In this document: positions 9,235-18,921 of the stretch, piece after piece | Layout: each line of letters begins with the position of its first letter | Position numbering within the stretch: the first letter of the stretch is position 1 | Assembly (NCBI RefSeq): GCF_009687905.1 | Contig: NZ_BLBG01000001.1 | Coordinates: 372,001-436,000, forward strand | DNA length: 64,000 nucleotides | Origin: Lacticaseibacillus zhaodongensis | GTDB lineage: Bacteria > Bacillota > Bacilli > Lactobacillales > Lactobacillaceae | Direction: 5' to 3' | Notes under the pieces: model-generated | Database searches by the model: none | What the model was told of the DNA's origin: nothing | What the model saw: only the letters and a program-made list of their open reading frames with translations | Translations under genes and position numbers: made by a program

Positions 9235-10392
9235 TTGGAGCACGTCTATCTCGACAACGCGGCCACCACGCCGATGCGGCCAGAGGTGATCGCGGCAATG
9301 ACCGCACAGATGCAAAATGATTTTGGTAACGCCAGCTCGACCCATTACTTCGGGCGGCAGGCGCACACGGCCTTGGACCACGCGCGCCAGCAACTAGCCG
9401 ACGTGCTGCACACCAAAGCTGACCACATCGTCTTTACGAGTGGTGCGACCGAAAGCAACAACACCGTCATCAACCAGGTGGCTTTTGCAAAAGCAAATCA
9501 AGGCAAGCACATCATCACTACGGCCATTGAGCACCTGTCCGTGCTCAAACCACTGCAGGCACTAGAGCAGCAAGGTTACCGGGTGACCTATCTGCCCGTT
9601 GACGAAAAGGGCGAAATTAGTCTGGCTGATTTTGACGCCGCGCTTGATGATGACACGATTTTGGTATCGATCATGTACGGTAACAATGAGGTCGGCAGTG
9701 TAATGCCCATCAAGGAAATCGGTGCGCGGCTCCGGGACCACCAAGCGTTGTTCCACGTTGACGCGACCCAGGCCTTTGGGTTAGTTGACCTGAACCCCGA
9801 GGAGTTGGGAGTTAATTTGCTCTCCGCTTCCGCCCACAAGCTGAACGGGCCGAAGGGTGTCGGGCTTTTGTACCGTGATGGAGATGTTCACTTCCCATCC
9901 TTCCAAAAGGGGGGCGAGCAGGAGACCAAGCGCCGGGCCGGGACCGAGAATATCCCCGGCATCGTCGGCTTCGGCACCGCGGCTAGCCTGCTGGATGTGG
10001 AGCAGAAAAACGCCCGCCAGCAGCAGTTTGCGGACTTCAGCGCCCAGCTGACGGCAAAGTTGACCGCTGCGGACGTTAAGTTTGCGGTGAACGGGGACCT
10101 GGCGCGGCCACGGCTGCAGCACGTTCTGAACTTGTGGCTGCCGGGTGTATCCACCTACGCGCTGCAGACTAACTTGGACCTGGCCGGTTTTGCTGTCTCC
10201 GGTGGTTCGGCCTGCACGGCGGGGTCACTCGAGCCCTCGCACGTGCTTACCGCTATGTTTGGTGCTGACTCGCCCCGCATTGGTGAGTCCATCCGCATTT
10301 CATACGGCATGACGACCACCGCGGAGCAAATCGATGCCTTTGGTGATGCTTTGATCAAAATCGTCCGGCGGCTGCTGGCGCGGGCAAAATAA
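9235..10392 (+). CDS. Cysteine desulfurase (IscS/NifS-like, tRNA thiolation branch)
   Basis: This 385-aa PLP enzyme takes sulfur from cysteine to form a protein persulfide. It begins with the family motif YLDNAATTP. The PLP lysine is K202 in SASAHKLNGPKG, and the catalytic cysteine is C327 in GGSACTAGS, on a long loop as in IscS. In lactobacilli this gene usually sits with a DUF1831 gene and mnmA and supplies sulfur for 2-thiouridine in tRNA; here those genes lie 0.3 and 4.3 kb downstream, which supports that role. The start is TTG 9235, with AAAGGAAG at normal spacing. Confidence 0.93.
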   Translation: MEHVYLDNAATTPMRPEVIAAMTAQMQNDFGNASSTHYFGRQAHTALDHARQQLADVLHTKADHIVFTSGATESNNTVINQVAFAKANQGKHIITTAIEHLSVLKPLQALEQQGYRVTYLPVDEKGEISLADFDAALDDDTILVSIMYGNNEVGSVMPIKEIGARLRDHQALFHVDATQAFGLVDLNPEELGVNLLSASAHKLNGPKGVGLLYRDGDVHFPSFQKGGEQETKRRAGTENIPGIVGFGTAASLLDVEQKNARQQQFADFSAQLTAKLTAADVKFAVNGDLARPRLQHVLNLWLPGVSTYALQTNLDLAGFAVSGGSACTAGSLEPSHVLTAMFGADSPRIGESIRISYGMTTTAEQIDAFGDALIKIVRRLLARAK

Positions 10393-10395
10393 AGA

Positions 10396-10506
10396 GTGGA
10401 CCACAATGCGGTTAGTTCCTGAGCATTAGCAGAAAAGGCACCTATTCCCGACTTTTGGGAGTAGGAGCCTTTTAAGCTAAGCGGAAGGAGCTGCATTGTG
10501 GGCCAC
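10396..10506 (+). repeat. Long structured hairpin, element 2 (pair with 5672-5775)
   Basis: A ~111-nt inverted repeat starts 4 nt after the desulfurase stop. GTGG and CCACAATGC pair with GCATTGTGG and CCAC; then AGTTCC pairs with GGAGCT. An internal loop follows, made of CTGAGCATTAGC (10419-10430) and GCTAAGCGGAAG (10476-10487), and an apical helix AAAAGGC.CCTA.TCCC closes on a 7-nt loop. The helices differ in sequence from element 1 but keep pairing, while the loop bases are kept. No T-run follows. Confidence 0.7.
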
Positions 10507-10571
10507 GTTTACATGCTGGGAGAGTTTGCGGCTTGCCGCTTACTATCCTACATCCGGAGCGCAGCGGAGGT

Positions 10572-10613
10572 GGCCGACTCCTCACCATAATTACGAACGG
10601 TCAGGAGTCGGCC
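10572..10613. other. Perfect hairpin in the 346-nt gap between desulfurase and DUF1831 genes
   Basis: GGCCGACTCCT (10572-10582) pairs exactly with AGGAGTCGGCC (10603-10613) around a 20-nt loop, without a T-run. The gap (10393-10738) also holds element 2 and a weaker GAAGC/GCTTC stem near 10640-10665. I see no ORF with a ribosome site in it; the rest is unexplained. Confidence 0.55.
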
Positions 10614-10738
10614 GGCAGCGATGGTCGGCAGTAGTTTCGAAGCTTCTCGTTGTGACTGAGCTTCAAAATAAACTGCGCTGGTAGCGCTTATCTGTGCGTG
10701 CTAGAATTAAAGTAATATCTGTGAATGGAGTGGTCAAA

Positions 10739-11080
10739 ATGGCATTAGCCGATACTGCCAAGGTTTTAGGATCAAATGATAGTTACAAGGTCAGCTCCCT
10801 GGTCAAGCGCTACACGCTGCGGGACACGGGTTTCCTGGTGACAAAGGCGGGCAACTTCCAGTTGGAACGTTCGCTTGACCCTAGTAGCCCGCTGACAGCT
10901 GCCAACAAGCTGCGCGTGGTCGTTAGTAAGGACATGAAGAAGCTCTCAATGAGCGTCACCACCGCTAACGGTCTGCGGGCCGTCGACATCTTCAAGTCAC
11001 CGAAGACGGCGGATGCCGTTGAACAGTATCAATACGTCGTTGATGACCTGATCGACCGGAACGTGCTTGAGCACGCATAA
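10739..11080 (+). CDS. DUF1831 protein of the thiolation gene cluster
   Basis: This 113-aa protein matches DUF1831, a small lactobacillus family of known fold but unproven function. Family signatures include KRYTLRDTGFLVTKAGNFQL, a ...RSLDPSSPL segment and MSVTTANGLRAVDIFK. It is normally encoded between the cysteine desulfurase and mnmA, so a role in sulfur transfer or cysteine metabolism is likely but inferred. The start is ATG 10739 with GGAG upstream; an in-frame longer reading from 10694 lacks a ribosome site and does not match the family N-terminus. Confidence 0.85.
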   Translation: MALADTAKVLGSNDSYKVSSLVKRYTLRDTGFLVTKAGNFQLERSLDPSSPLTAANKLRVVVSKDMKKLSMSVTTANGLRAVDIFKSPKTADAVEQYQYVVDDLIDRNVLEHA

Positions 11081-11156
11081 GGATTCGGCACAGGTACGCG
11101 ACTGAAGCAAGTACAGGCACATTGCAATCTTTACCCCCGACAAAAAAGGAGTATCC

Positions 11157-11786
11157 ATGCAAAATCTGATTATGGACGCCATCGAGTCTTTTGGTTATCT
11201 TGGCGTTTTGTTACTCATCACTCTCGAAAACGTGTTTCCGCCGATTCCGTCCGAGGTCGTCCTGACTTTTGCCGGCTTCATGACCAAGCACACGAGCATG
11301 ACGGCCCCGCTGGTGATTGTTTCCGCCACGATTGGTTCCGTGCTCGGGGCCATCGTGCTTTATTTAGTTGGGCGCTTGCTCAGTACGGAGCGCTTGGAGC
11401 GGCTCGTCAGCGGGCGCGTGGGGCGGCTGCTCCACTTTAAGCCCAGCGACATTGTCAAGGCGGAGAGGTGGTTCAAACGCCGGGGCAACTCTGCAGTCTT
11501 CTTCTGCCGCTTTATCCCGATCGTGCGGAGCCTGATTTCGATTCCCGCTGGCACCACGAAGATGCCTTTTGGCCGCTTCGTGCTGCTTAGTGCCGCGGGG
11601 ACGGCCGTTTGGAACATCGTCCTCGTGTACTTTGGCCGGGCGGCTGGGCACGCGTGGAGTCGGGTGGCAGGGTATTTTGACACGTACGCGTTCGTTGCCC
11701 TGATTGTGCTCGTGCTTGTGTTCATTGCCGGCGTGGCGATTTTCTATAAGCGGCGGTTTAAGACGCAAAAATTAAACAAGCAGTAG
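11157..11786 (+). CDS. DedA family membrane protein
   Basis: This 209-aa integral membrane protein belongs to the DedA/SNARE-associated family. It shows the N-terminal E..FPPIPSEVVLTFAGF motif, GSVLGAIVLYLVGR, and the central FCRFIPIVRSLISIPAG motif with conserved Arg and Gly-Pro-type turn. Relatives flip lipid carriers or phospholipids and help maintain proton motive force; the substrate here is unknown. AAGGAG precedes ATG 11157. It ends in its own terminator and, with the next minus-strand block, separates DUF1831 from mnmA. Confidence 0.92.
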   Translation: MQNLIMDAIESFGYLGVLLLITLENVFPPIPSEVVLTFAGFMTKHTSMTAPLVIVSATIGSVLGAIVLYLVGRLLSTERLERLVSGRVGRLLHFKPSDIVKAERWFKRRGNSAVFFCRFIPIVRSLISIPAGTTKMPFGRFVLLSAAGTAVWNIVLVYFGRAAGHAWSRVAGYFDTYAFVALIVLVLVFIAGVAIFYKRRFKTQKLNKQ

Positions 11787-11790
11787 CTAG

Positions 11791-11837
11791 CAAAAGCAGG
11801 TTAACCACACCGATAGGGTGAAGTTGACCTGCTTTTT
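11791..11837. terminator. Terminator after dedA
   Basis: AAAAGCAGGTTAAC (from 11792) pairs with GTTGACCTGCTTTT around an inner CACACCG/GGGTG region and ends in a T-run. It separates the convergent dedA and oleate hydratase genes and can work in both directions. Confidence 0.8.
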
Positions 11838-11884
11838 ACTTTTGGTTGCCGGCGTTAATGCTGCCAGATGAAACGCTAATTTAA

Positions 11885-13582
11885 TTATTCAAACATTTTC
11901 TTGGTGGCGCGCATCAAGGTTGGGATGTCCTTGTCGTAGCGTGGCGTCTTGACCAAGCGACTCATTGGCACACCTGCGAAGTGGTAGGCCGCAATCTCAC
12001 CGGAGCGGACCGCGGACTGTTCGGTAAAGATCATCTGGTATGGCTGGTCAACGAACTCACCAGTGAAGGCGAGGTTAGTTGAGTGGTCGGGGATGACTTC
12101 AGGCCGATCCGTTTTGGCGCGGTTGTTGAAGAGGGCGGAGGCGTAAGGCATGTAGACGGGGATGCAGTTGACGACGGAATCGTAAATTGCGTCCTTCTTG
12201 GTGATGATGTTGACGGGGCCTGGGTCGACCTTGGAGAGCTGGCCGATGAGTTCGGTCAGCATTTCTTTACCGGTCATTTCAATGTACGGCTTGTCGACGA
12301 ACTCGCCGCGACGCCGTGGGTAGAGGAAGTAACCCCAAATGACGGCTTCGTTAGGCTTCTGGTCGGTGAAGTGGGGCTGGTGGTGAACAACGATGGACAT
12401 GTTAACGTCCTCTTGGCCCAGCGGTGTGATCGGAGTTGTGGACAGGAAGGAGTTCAGCGCGTTGCCAGGTACCTGCGTGGTGATACGGGTGATTTCGTTG
12501 AGCAGCAGGTGGTCCTTAGTGGTCAGGGTGAAGCTGACCCACTCGCTGGCGTCCCGGTCGGCAAAGAACTTGTCTGGGTTGCCCAGGTTGTAGAAGTGCT
12601 CAGTGGCCTTCTTCCAGAGGCTGGATGCGGCCCCGTAGTCCATGTTTTCAACGACAGGGGTGTCGTAGTCGCCGAAGGTAGTGGAGTCGGTGATCGAACC
12701 GTTGGTGAAGATGACGGCGGTGTCGTCGTCAACGGCAACGTGCTCCTCCGCACCAGTTTCAACGTTGGTCATCTTGAGGCCAGTGACGGTGATTTCATCT
12801 TGTAGCGCACTGTCCTTGAATTCCCAGTCCGTCACACGCCGGTTCAGCACGATTTTGACGCCCTGGTCCTTCAAGTAGGTAATGATTGGCAGCATGATGC
12901 TCTCGTACTGGTTGTAACGGGTGCGGTTGACACCGACCAAGTGTTCAATCTGGGTGAATTCGTAAATCATCTGGTGCATGTAGCGCCGGAGTTCCTGCGC
13001 GGAGCTCTTGGTGCGGAATGCAAAAGTCGTTTCCCACATGTACCAGAAGTTGGTTTGGAACATGTGCGGGTCATCCTTGAAGTAATCGGCGATGGAGACG
13101 TTGTCGAGTTTTTGTTCTTCAGAATCGGGCATCATGATCAGCTTGGTCAGCAGCAGCCGGTCCTGATTGTTGAAGCCCATTTTGCCGCCATCAATGATGC
13201 CACGCGCACCCTGCATGAGGCGGGCCTTATCGAAGGTCGGGTGCTTGGCGTCGAAGTCGTGGGTGTCTTCGGCCGCGGTCATGCCTGGTTCGGTGACGGA
13301 CTGCACCCGCCCGAGCAGGTCCATCAGGTCAACGTAGGTCCGGTAGTTGAGCATGCGGCCGCCGCGGGCCAGGTAGCCTTTGCGGTTGCTGAGTGGGTGG
13401 TTCTTGTTCCAGTACTCATCGGCGAGGGTACTCGTGTCGGCACCATCGTTACTACCATGGTCATCTAGGGAATAGAAGGTGATGTTCTCACCATTCCAGT
13501 GGCCCTCTTGAATGAAATAAACGGCTGCGGCCATGTTGGCCAGACCAGCACCGATCATAATTGCCTTAGTTTTTTTACTCAT
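11885..13582 (-). CDS. ohyA: Oleate hydratase (FAD-dependent fatty acid hydratase)
   Basis: This 565-aa protein is a myosin-cross-reactive-antigen type oleate hydratase, which adds water to cis double bonds of free unsaturated fatty acids, giving hydroxy fatty acids and lowering their toxicity. The N-terminus has the FAD-binding IMIGAGLANMAAAVYF motif, followed by YLARGGRMLNYRTYVDL and, near the middle, WYMWETTFAFRTKSSAQELR, all characteristic of the family. It belongs to the shorter (~565 aa) group found in lactobacilli. A strong AAGGAGG precedes ATG 13582. It is preceded on the same strand by a 44-aa membrane protein gene and a tetR gene, an arrangement suggesting fatty-acid-responsive control (inference). 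Confidence 0.95.
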   Translation of the reverse strand: MSKKTKAIMIGAGLANMAAAVYFIQEGHWNGENITFYSLDDHGSNDGADTSTLADEYWNKNHPLSNRKGYLARGGRMLNYRTYVDLMDLLGRVQSVTEPGMTAAEDTHDFDAKHPTFDKARLMQGARGIIDGGKMGFNNQDRLLLTKLIMMPDSEEQKLDNVSIADYFKDDPHMFQTNFWYMWETTFAFRTKSSAQELRRYMHQMIYEFTQIEHLVGVNRTRYNQYESIMLPIITYLKDQGVKIVLNRRVTDWEFKDSALQDEITVTGLKMTNVETGAEEHVAVDDDTAVIFTNGSITDSTTFGDYDTPVVENMDYGAASSLWKKATEHFYNLGNPDKFFADRDASEWVSFTLTTKDHLLLNEITRITTQVPGNALNSFLSTTPITPLGQEDVNMSIVVHHQPHFTDQKPNEAVIWGYFLYPRRRGEFVDKPYIEMTGKEMLTELIGQLSKVDPGPVNIITKKDAIYDSVVNCIPVYMPYASALFNNRAKTDRPEVIPDHSTNLAFTGEFVDQPYQMIFTEQSAVRSGEIAAYHFAGVPMSRLVKTPRYDKDIPTLMRATKKMFE

Positions 13583-13630
13583 GACTAATCCTCCTTGAGA
13601 ATACTCTGTTTCCGCGTTGCCAGCAGCTGC

Positions 13631-13765
13631 TTACTGGTGGCTGGTATCGTACTTCGCGTAATCCTGCGCATCGTCGCGGAACAGCTCTAACTGCTTTGCC
13701 AGCAGCCCGGCACCAATCAGTGCGAGAGACAGTGTGGCACAAAGAAATACATGCTTTTTACTCAT
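13631..13765 (-). CDS. 44-aa single-pass membrane protein upstream of oleate hydratase
   Basis: This short gene translates to 44 aa, beginning MSKKHVFLCATLSLALIGAG and ending in a charged tail (...RDDAQDYAKYDTSHQ). Residues ~5-24 form one hydrophobic segment after a Lys pair, so it is either a membrane anchor or an uncleaved signal; no lipobox is seen. GAGG lies 8 nt before the ATG, a good ribosome site. Its stop is 48 nt before the oleate hydratase start, so the two are likely one transcript. I know no named family. It could help hold the hydratase near the membrane where its fatty acid substrates are, but this is only a hypothesis. Confidence 0.72.
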   Translation of the reverse strand: MSKKHVFLCATLSLALIGAGLLAKQLELFRDDAQDYAKYDTSHQ

Positions 13766-13882
13766 TTTAAAAGCCTCACTTTCTTGATGAATCCGGTTTC
13801 ATTTGTTTACGCTTTTAGTGTATAGCCGGGGTTAGGCAAAATAAATGGGCAAAGTCTGCGCTTTGCCCAAAAATGTCGCACT

Positions 13883-14470
13883 TTAATGTTCATTCTTGTT
13901 TAACTCGAAGTAACCGTAACTCTTGCGGCCATTACTGATTGCGTTTTTGATCCCACCACTGAGCACGATGTCGGCGCGACGCATCAATGCGCTTTTCGGT
14001 TCAACCACCCCGTCGATCAGCCACTTAATGATCTGGCCCACCAAGGCGATTGCATAAAAGTTGACGATGTCATCCGCGAGCACCCGCGGCAATTCCTGAT
14101 CCGCGTCGGTCACCACGCGTTGGACCATTTCGCTGGAAACGGTGATCAGCAGTCGCTCAAGCAGGTCGCGCCCAACTGAGTGAACGGACGCGATGCAAAA
14201 TTCGCGGTTGTCGTATATGTAGTCGAGCAGTAATTGGTAGGCCTGATGCCATTCGTCGATTTGGGCGTGGGCCCGCATTTGACTCACAATTTCTTGGTCA
14301 TAGATCCACTTAAGCAGGGCGTAAATATCTTCGAAGTGATAATAGAAGGTGTTGCGGGTCACCCCCGCCTTAGTTGTCAGCTCGTCAATGGTAATTTTGT
14401 CCAGCGGGGTGGTCCGCATCATCATTTTAAGTGTGTCGGCTAGCTGGACTTTGGTTGTTGTTGCACTCAT
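13883..14470 (-). CDS. TetR/AcrR-family transcriptional regulator
   Basis: This 195-aa regulator has an N-terminal helix-turn-helix (about residues 8-52, with ITIDELTTKAGVTRNTFYYH) and a C-terminal ligand-binding part of the TetR_C type. The ATG at 14470 is chosen because GGAGGGAG lies 8 nt upstream; an in-frame ATG at 14500 is upstream of that site. It is transcribed toward the 44-aa gene and oleate hydratase with a 117-nt gap, so it most likely controls that pair and perhaps itself. A fatty acid ligand is plausible from context only. Confidence 0.85.
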   Translation of the reverse strand: MSATTTKVQLADTLKMMMRTTPLDKITIDELTTKAGVTRNTFYYHFEDIYALLKWIYDQEIVSQMRAHAQIDEWHQAYQLLLDYIYDNREFCIASVHSVGRDLLERLLITVSSEMVQRVVTDADQELPRVLADDIVNFYAIALVGQIIKWLIDGVVEPKSALMRRADIVLSGGIKNAISNGRKSYGYFELNKNEH

Positions 14471-14684
14471 TGTACATACTCCCTCCGCATTTTGCCCCAA
14501 AACTCGGGCCTTACTGTTAATTGTAAAACGCTAGTGGCTGGTACCCAAACAACAATGTGCTTATTTCGTGGTATTAATGACCGCATGCTTACTTTTGAGA
14601 AGTGTTGAAAATCCGGTGAACACTGGTATACTAAATATTACTGGAATTCCGACCTTCAAATCGGCGATTTTAGAATCTATTTGA

Positions 14685-15818
<1,134 letters not shown>

Positions 15819-15839
15819 TAACATGCTAATTTTTTTGGA

Positions 15840-15870
15840 GGAGCGGCCACTTTTGCGGCCGCTCCTTTTT
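15840..15870 (+). terminator. Terminator after mnmA
   Basis: GGAGCGGCC (15840-15848) pairs with GGCCGCTCC (15857-15865) around an 8-nt loop, followed by TTTTT. Confidence 0.92.
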
Positions 15871-16054
15871 CTATCCCACAAGTTGCTTAGCATAACCTAA
15901 CTAAAATCGTGAAGCCGTAAAAGCCAGCCCTGACGGGGAGTTGCAGAAAAATGTTTTGGTAGGGATAAGTAATTTAGGCTGCGGATATGCTAAAATAATT
16001 AGTACAGAGCGATGTCTTAGCGCTCAATAAACTATAGTGAAGGAATGTGATTCG

Positions 16055-18781
16055 ATGGATTCTTCTGACCCGAAGCCTGAACAAACGGACACGGATAACA
16101 CATCCGCTAGACCGCCGTTATGGCAACTGACAACCGCGCAACTGCGCAAGCGTTTTGCAACTGATACTGATGCTGGTTTGACCGCCAAGGAGGCCAAGGA
16201 GCGCCAGAAAAAGTACGGACGTAACGAACTGAAAGCGAAGAAACAGTCTAAACTGCTCCGCTTTGTCAAGCAGTTCAACGACAGCATTAACTACATCCTG
16301 TTTGGGGCCGCGGTGCTGACTTTCTTTATGCACCATTACTCCGACTCGGCAGTTATTGCCTTAGTTATCATTGCCAACGCCTTCATTGGTTATTTCCAAG
16401 AGGAATCAGCAGATAACGCATTGGCCAAAATCAGCGAGCTGCTTGTGGCCAGCAATTACGTTTACCGTGATGACGCCAAAATTGAGCTGGACTCACGTGA
16501 ATTAGTGCCCGGGGATCTCGTGCAACTAGAGGCTGGTGATTCAGTGCCCGCCGATATGCGCCTGATCAGCGCGGACAACATGTCTGTCCAGGAATCAATA
16601 TTGACTGGGGAGACGAACTCCGTTACGAAGACGGAAGAGCCGCTGCCAGCAGCGGAGATTCCCCTGGCCGAACGCAGCAACATGGTTTTTGCCTCCACCG
16701 CTGTGACCCAGGGTTCTGGGACCGGGATCGTTGTGGCCACTGCTGGTGACACTGAAATCGGGCACATCCAGCGTAGTGTTGGTAACATCAAGGCCAAGCC
16801 GACCCCGTTGATTCGTAACCTGAACCAGCTGGGTCTGCAGCTGTCGATTGCAATCATTGCCGTTGCGGTGTTGCTATTTATTGTGGGGCTGGTTACCAAG
16901 GTCTACAGCTTGCCAACGCTGACGATTGCGGTCATCACGATGGTGGTTGGTTCAATGCCAGAAGGATTACCTGCCAGCACTTCTGTGGTCCTCGCAATGG
17001 GGACCCGGAAGCTGACGCACAAGAACGCCATCGTCAAAACGCTCCCGGCGGTTGAGACACTGGGTGCCGTCGATATCGTTAACACCGACAAAACTGGGAC
17101 CCTGACTAAAAATGAAATGACCGTCACGGACATAGCCATTGCCGGCCACAATTATACTGTTAGTGGGGTCGGTTACGATGCCACCGGTAGCGTGCAGGAT
17201 TCTGCCGGCAATGCGGTTGATTGGCGGGAAAACGACGCCTTGAACTGGCTGGTCACAATTGCCGGCCAGACTTCTGACGCTGAGTTCCATGAGGAAGACG
17301 GCCAGTGGGTCCTGACCGGGGAACCAACTGACGGCGCTTTGACGGCGTTGTATCACAAACTTAGCGGGCAGGACGTTGACGTTGACGAAATCGACTCGCT
17401 GCCATTTGACTCGCGTTTCCGTTACTCAGCCCGTTTGGCCGACGTTAAGGGTCAGCGGGTACTGATGGTCAAAGGTGCACCCCAGACCTTGATGCGGCTC
17501 ATGCAGGAGCACGGGGGCAGTGTGGACAGCGCTGACGTCGAACGCGTGACCGCTGATCTTGCCAAGCAGGGTAAGCGGATCGTGGCCCTCGGCTACCAGC
17601 CAGTCGCTGCTGACGCCACCGCAATCGTCCAGGACGACATTGGTGCTGATTTCCACTTCATTGGGCTGGTCGGGATCATTGACCCGCCGCGTCCAGAAGT
17701 TGCCCACGCGGTTTCCGAATTGCGGGTCGCCGGTGTGAAAGTCAAAATGATCACTGGGGATGACCCCCGGACCGCCAGCGCCATCGCCGAGCAACTGAAC
17801 TTAGGCGAACACGTCGAGGCCATTACCGGTCCCGAGCTGGAGAAGCTGAGTGACGAGGACCTGGATAAGGTGATCGACCGTTACACCGTGTTTGCCCGGG
17901 CAACGCCTGAAGACAAGCTGCGGATCGTGCAATCCCAGCAGCGGGTCGGCCACGTTGTCTCAATGACGGGTGACGGGGTCAATGACGCCCCAGCTTTGAA
18001 GCAGGCCGATATTGGGGTCGCGATGGGGATCAAGGGGACCGAGGTGGCCAAAGGTGCTGCCGATATGGTGCTCGCTGATGATAACTTCACCACGATTCTT
18101 GAGTCCGTGCGTGAAGGCCGGCACGTCTTTGACAACATTCGTAAAACTATCCGTTACCTGCTCCCAACCAGTTTTGCTGAAGGGCTTGTTGTGGTCATGA
18201 GCATTGCAATGCGCCAGGAGTTACCACTATTCCCGACCCAGTTGCTCTGGATCAACATGGTGTCCGCGCTGACAATTCAGTTTGCCTTCATTTTCGAACC
18301 ACCGGAAAGTGGCATTATGACCCGGGGACCGCGGAACATCAACGAGGGGATCTTGACCAAGTGGCACGGCTTTGAAATTGCCTACGTGGCCGTCCTGATT
18401 GCCGGGCTGGGGATCTTTATCTACGATTTCCTGACCGGACACGGTGTCGCCAATGTGGTCGGCAGTACCGTTACGCTGCAGGTGATTATTTTTGGCAAAA
18501 TTTTCTACCTGTTCAACCTGCGCAACAGCCACCCCGTCATCTCGAAGTACTTCTTCCAGAACAAGATGGCCTTCTACATCATCGGTATTTTGCTGGTTTT
18601 GCAATGCGGGATCATCTACTTGCCGTTCATGCACGACATCTTCCACACGACCTCCGTTGGTTTCTTCAACGGTTGGGTTATTCCGACGATTGCTGGGTTG
18701 ATCGTCCTCATCGTTACCGAGGCAATCAAGTTCGGCCGGCGCGCTTTGTACCAGCGTGCAAGTAGTCGCGGCAAGATGTAA
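16055..18781 (+). CDS. P-type ATPase, cation-transporting type II (atypical ion site)
   Basis: This 908-aa pump has an N-terminal cation ATPase domain, an actuator domain with TGET at residues 184-187, the phosphorylated D345 in DKTGTLTKNE, the nucleotide domain, and the hinge TGDGVNDAPAL; about ten membrane segments are visible. It resembles PacL/SERCA-like pumps, including M4 with PEGL (residues 302-305). In M6, however, the usual N..TD calcium ligands read N734-M-V-S737-A738, so the key aspartate is missing and calcium specificity cannot be assumed. ATG 16055 follows AAGGA by 10 nt; a GTG at 16037 overlaps that site. It is a single-gene unit. Confidence 0.92.
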   Translation: MDSSDPKPEQTDTDNTSARPPLWQLTTAQLRKRFATDTDAGLTAKEAKERQKKYGRNELKAKKQSKLLRFVKQFNDSINYILFGAAVLTFFMHHYSDSAVIALVIIANAFIGYFQEESADNALAKISELLVASNYVYRDDAKIELDSRELVPGDLVQLEAGDSVPADMRLISADNMSVQESILTGETNSVTKTEEPLPAAEIPLAERSNMVFASTAVTQGSGTGIVVATAGDTEIGHIQRSVGNIKAKPTPLIRNLNQLGLQLSIAIIAVAVLLFIVGLVTKVYSLPTLTIAVITMVVGSMPEGLPASTSVVLAMGTRKLTHKNAIVKTLPAVETLGAVDIVNTDKTGTLTKNEMTVTDIAIAGHNYTVSGVGYDATGSVQDSAGNAVDWRENDALNWLVTIAGQTSDAEFHEEDGQWVLTGEPTDGALTALYHKLSGQDVDVDEIDSLPFDSRFRYSARLADVKGQRVLMVKGAPQTLMRLMQEHGGSVDSADVERVTADLAKQGKRIVALGYQPVAADATAIVQDDIGADFHFIGLVGIIDPPRPEVAHAVSELRVAGVKVKMITGDDPRTASAIAEQLNLGEHVEAITGPELEKLSDEDLDKVIDRYTVFARATPEDKLRIVQSQQRVGHVVSMTGDGVNDAPALKQADIGVAMGIKGTEVAKGAADMVLADDNFTTILESVREGRHVFDNIRKTIRYLLPTSFAEGLVVVMSIAMRQELPLFPTQLLWINMVSALTIQFAFIFEPPESGIMTRGPRNINEGILTKWHGFEIAYVAVLIAGLGIFIYDFLTGHGVANVVGSTVTLQVIIFGKIFYLFNLRNSHPVISKYFFQNKMAFYIIGILLVLQCGIIYLPFMHDIFHTTSVGFFNGWVIPTIAGLIVLIVTEAIKFGRRALYQRASSRGKM

Positions 18782-18827
18782 GCGAATACTATTCGCAGAT
18801 TATATCCGCCAACTGATAAATAGTGCC

Positions 18828-18875
18828 AAACAAGACACAAATGCCGCTAATCCGGCGCTTTGTGTCTTGTTTTTG
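18828..18875 (+). terminator. Terminator after the P-type ATPase
   Basis: ACAAGACACAAA pairs with TTTGTGTCTTGT with inner GCCG/CGGC pairs, ending in TTTTT. Confidence 0.88.
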
Positions 18876-18921
18876 TCTGGCGGCATGGGATAATTATCCT
18901 TATGAAGTAGGAGGAAACACA

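Noticed and set aside
12083-12805. 240-codon plus-strand frame
   Set aside because: It is a shadow of oleate hydratase on the other strand; the translation is Val/Gly-rich without motifs.
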